Below are positions 62,091 through 64,000 of a DNA stretch of 64,000 nucleotides, piece by piece (the stretch's first letter is position 1; each line of letters begins with the position of its first letter). The stretch covers positions 62,001-126,000 of the forward strand of contig NZ_JBHUIW010000012.1 in the NCBI RefSeq assembly GCF_042682915.1, given 5' to 3'. The notes beneath the pieces are model-generated. The model had not been told where the DNA came from. It worked only from the letters and a program-made list of their open reading frames with translations, and did not search any database. The position numbers and the translations under genes were made by a program. Source of the stretch: Rhodoplanes azumiensis (GTDB taxonomy: Bacteria > Pseudomonadota > Alphaproteobacteria > Rhizobiales > Xanthobacteraceae).

Positions 62091-63158
62091 TCAGGCCTTG
62101 CGCCAGAGCGTCCGCAGGAGCGTCTTGAACAGCTTCGATCGCGATCGCTGCAGGGCGGAGAGCTCGCCGAGCAGCGTGTCCCGTTCGTTCATCAGCTTGT
62201 TCAGCTCGCGATCCGACACGGCGAGGAGATCGCCGAGGCCCACCTCGTTCGCCCCGGCGGCGGCGCGGCGCGCGAGGCTCAGCAGCGGCGGATCGCCGTA
62301 GGTGACCCCGGGCGGGGCGAAGCCGCGGGCGTAGCGCGTGCCGAAATGCTCGATCGACAGGAAGAACGGATCGGGCGCCGCCGGCTGGTAGACGTCGAAC
62401 GCCCGACACAGCGCCAGCGTCATGGCACTCTCGAGCGGTCCGGCGAACGAGGCGTCGCGATCGTAGAACCACGGCGTGTCGACCCAGCGGCGGAGTTGCG
62501 CATCGCTGACGAAGAAGCCGCCGACATGCGGATTGCGGGGCGGCGCGAAGCCCTGCTCGCGGCCGTGGAAGCGGCCGGCGAGCCGTTCCGGCGCGCTCGC
62601 ACGTCGCATCCCGAAGGCGTACAGACTGTCCACCGGAATGACCGGCCAGGCCGCCACCAGGGCGGGCGTGCCCGACTGCGCCATCTCGTAGCGCAGCGGC
62701 AGGAGCAGCCGCTCCGGCCCGAACTCGCGCTCGAACCACGCGAGCTTGTCGAAGAACAGCGGGTCGTGGACGAGCATGTCGTCCTCGACCACGGCGTAGA
62801 AATCATACTGACCAAGGCGCTCACGGATCACGCGCTGCGTCTCGAAGCCGAGCTGCATGGGCGGCCCGTCCCACTCTTCGAGCGTGTAGGTCGAGGGATC
62901 GATCCCGACATGCTCCATGATGCCCTTGCCGGGCACCTGAAGGACCACGATGTCGAGCACCCGCTCGCCGGAGTCGCCCGGGAAGCCTGCGGCCGCGTTT
63001 TCGGCGTGCCGACGCGGCCCGAAATGGCGATGGAACGCCACCAGCATGGCGTTGACGGCGGCGATGCGTGCGACCGGATCGATGCGGCTCGCGAAGAACG
63101 TCGCGGCGGGATCCTCGGCCGGCTCGAAGAAGTGATGGGTGACAACCAGAATACGCAT
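62091..63158 (-). CDS. glycosyltransferase-like hypothetical protein with C-terminal coiled coil
   Basis: A 355-residue protein that I cannot place firmly. The N-terminus MRILVVTHHFFEP resembles Rossmann-type glycosyltransferase starts, FYAVVEDDMLVHDPLFF (EDD at 125-127) looks like a DxD-type metal site, and PHVGGFFVSDAQLRRW and FFLSIEHFGTRYARGF suggest a sugar-binding pocket. The last 45 residues (SDRELNKLMNERDTLLGELSALQRSRSKL) form a probable coiled coil ending in a basic tip. Stands alone. A glycosyltransferase reading is the best guess. Confidence 0.7.
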   Translation of the reverse strand: MRILVVTHHFFEPAEDPAATFFASRIDPVARIAAVNAMLVAFHRHFGPRRHAENAAAGFPGDSGERVLDIVVLQVPGKGIMEHVGIDPSTYTLEEWDGPPMQLGFETQRVIRERLGQYDFYAVVEDDMLVHDPLFFDKLAWFEREFGPERLLLPLRYEMAQSGTPALVAAWPVIPVDSLYAFGMRRASAPERLAGRFHGREQGFAPPRNPHVGGFFVSDAQLRRWVDTPWFYDRDASFAGPLESAMTLALCRAFDVYQPAAPDPFFLSIEHFGTRYARGFAPPGVTYGDPPLLSLARRAAAGANEVGLGDLLAVSDRELNKLMNERDTLLGELSALQRSRSKLFKTLLRTLWRKA

Positions 63159-63267
63159 CGCCGGTCGACTTGAAGCCTCGGTCTCGGAAGAAGACCGTCA
63201 GCTCATATCACAATCCGGCGCCACACGAAGGCCGAAGGGGATCGGGCCGTGACGACGCCAACCTCGC

Positions 63268-64000
63268 CTACCGCTTCGGGCCGGCGACGATGTGGTGGTC
63301 GTGCAGCCAGGCGATCTCGTGGTCCGGATAGCCGATTTCGGAGAGGATCTGGTCGGTGTGCTCGCCGAGCTGCGAGGCGCGACGCGGCGGCTCGCGCTCG
63401 AGCTCGGAGAACTCGAACGGCGTGCCGGGCACCAGATACGCGCCGATGCCGGGCTGCTCGAGCCGCGAGAACATCGGGTTCTCGGTCGAGCAGTCCGGAT
63501 CCTCCTCGGTGACTTGGCGGAAGGTGCGGAACACCGACCAGGTGACGCCGTGCTCGTCGAGCGAGCCGGCGAAGTCCTCGACACAGCGCTCGCGGAACCA
63601 CGGCGCGAGGATCTCGGTGATCTCCTTGCGGGCCTTGAAGCGGTCGCCCTCGCGCGACAGCCGCAGGCCGAGCCGCACGCCGAGATCGTCGAACTCCTCG
63701 TGCAGTCCGGTCGTGTGGCGCAGCCCGTCCCACTGGCGATTCGTCAAAGCGACGATCATCACCCGCCGGCCGTCCGCGGTCTCGAAGTCCTGGCCGTAGG
63801 CGCCGTAGAGGGCGTTGCCGTAGCGCGGCCGGTCGAAGCCGTTGACCTGCACCTCGCCGATGATCCCGAGATGGCCGAGCGTCGCCAGCGCGACGTCCTT
63901 GAGCGCGAGCTCGACAAGCTGGCCCTTGCCGGTGAGCCGCCGGTGACGCTCCGCCGCCATCAGGCCGAGCGCGACCTTCTGGCCGGTGATCAGATCCCAG
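63268..64000 (-). CDS. CaiB/BaiF-family CoA transferase, 3' part (5' end outside window)
   Basis: The open frame continues to the right edge (WDLITGQKVALGLMAAERHR before the internal ATG at 63960), so the gene start is beyond 64000. Visible are the second half of a class III CoA transferase: GKGQLVELALKDVALATLGHLG, RPRYGNALYGAYGQDFETADGRRVMIVALT, and the C-terminal RASQLGEHTDQILSEIGYPDHEIAWLHD. These enzymes move CoA between carboxylates; the catalytic aspartate lies in the missing part. Substrate unknown. Confidence 0.9.
   Translation of the reverse strand, partial: WDLITGQKVALGLMAAERHRRLTGKGQLVELALKDVALATLGHLGIIGEVQVNGFDRPRYGNALYGAYGQDFETADGRRVMIVALTNRQWDGLRHTTGLHEEFDDLGVRLGLRLSREGDRFKARKEITEILAPWFRERCVEDFAGSLDEHGVTWSVFRTFRQVTEEDPDCSTENPMFSRLEQPGIGAYLVPGTPFEFSELEREPPRRASQLGEHTDQILSEIGYPDHEIAWLHDHHIVAGPKR

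Overview
The window is GC-rich chromosomal DNA (roughly 70% G+C by eye) from an alphaproteobacterium. Gene content and order point to the Hyphomicrobiales (Rhizobiales), probably near the Bradyrhizobium/Rhodopseudomonas/Rhodoplanes relatives. The evidence is the long run rpsB-tsf-pyrH-frr-uppS-cdsA-dxr-rseP-bamA-lpxD-fabZ-lpxA-lpxI-lpxB, LpxI rather than LpxH, two DUF2336 proteins, Omp25/RopB-type small barrels, a class GAAC-N7-GAAC SOS box and CtrA-like TTAA-N7-TTAAC boxes. I see no rRNA, tRNA, CRISPR array, transposase or prophage. Placement to genus is inference.

Layout. 1-7 kb: a fused lysophospholipid transporter/acyltransferase/acyl-ACP ligase, then a BtuB-like TonB receptor behind a cobalamin riboswitch. 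7-13 kb: cutA, NAD kinase, an orphan response regulator plus Hpt protein, a DUF2336 protein and a lytic transglycosylase. 12.5-16 kb: MaoC hydratase plus CitE-type lyase, an SMP-30 lactonase and a Bug/TctC binding protein. 16-20 kb: a compact vWA / PP2C / Ser-Thr kinase operon (YegL-YegK-YegI or TerY-P type triad), divergent from an isochorismatase-fold hydrolase. 20.7-22.1 kb: panD flanked by two paralogous small membrane proteins. 22-30 kb: gyrA, an unrecognised membrane protein, marC, a phenylpyruvate/indolepyruvate decarboxylase, and ssb with an SOS box. 30-32.3 kb: tandem outer-membrane barrel genes with a shared upstream motif. 32.4-40 kb: comEC, glnS, gltX, gltA. 40-55.5 kb: the lipid A / outer membrane assembly / isoprenoid / translation supercluster, all on the minus strand. 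55.7-64 kb: a small conserved-looking protein, a PhnP-like metallohydrolase, tatD, a minimal FliN, lipB, acylphosphatase, a gamma-glutamylcyclotransferase-like protein, a second DUF2336 protein, a glycosyltransferase-like protein, and the end of a CaiB-type CoA transferase that runs off the window.

How the genes work together. The 40-55 kb block couples protein synthesis (S2, EF-Ts, RRF), UMP kinase, undecaprenyl and CDP-DAG synthesis, the MEP pathway, site-2 proteolysis, outer membrane protein insertion and the whole LpxA/D/I/B arm of lipid A synthesis. The Aas fusion at the left end remodels phospholipids of the same envelope. CtrA-like boxes occur upstream of fliN, one DUF2336 gene and a small hypothetical gene, which suggests a scattered cell-cycle/motility regulon. 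Many gene junctions carry dispersed palindromic repeats of at least four types.

Most promising systems for follow-up are the membrane-anchored kinase/phosphatase/vWA triad (16.2-19.8 kb), the paralogous microproteins around panD, and the unassigned AT-richer gene at 25.3-26.7 kb.
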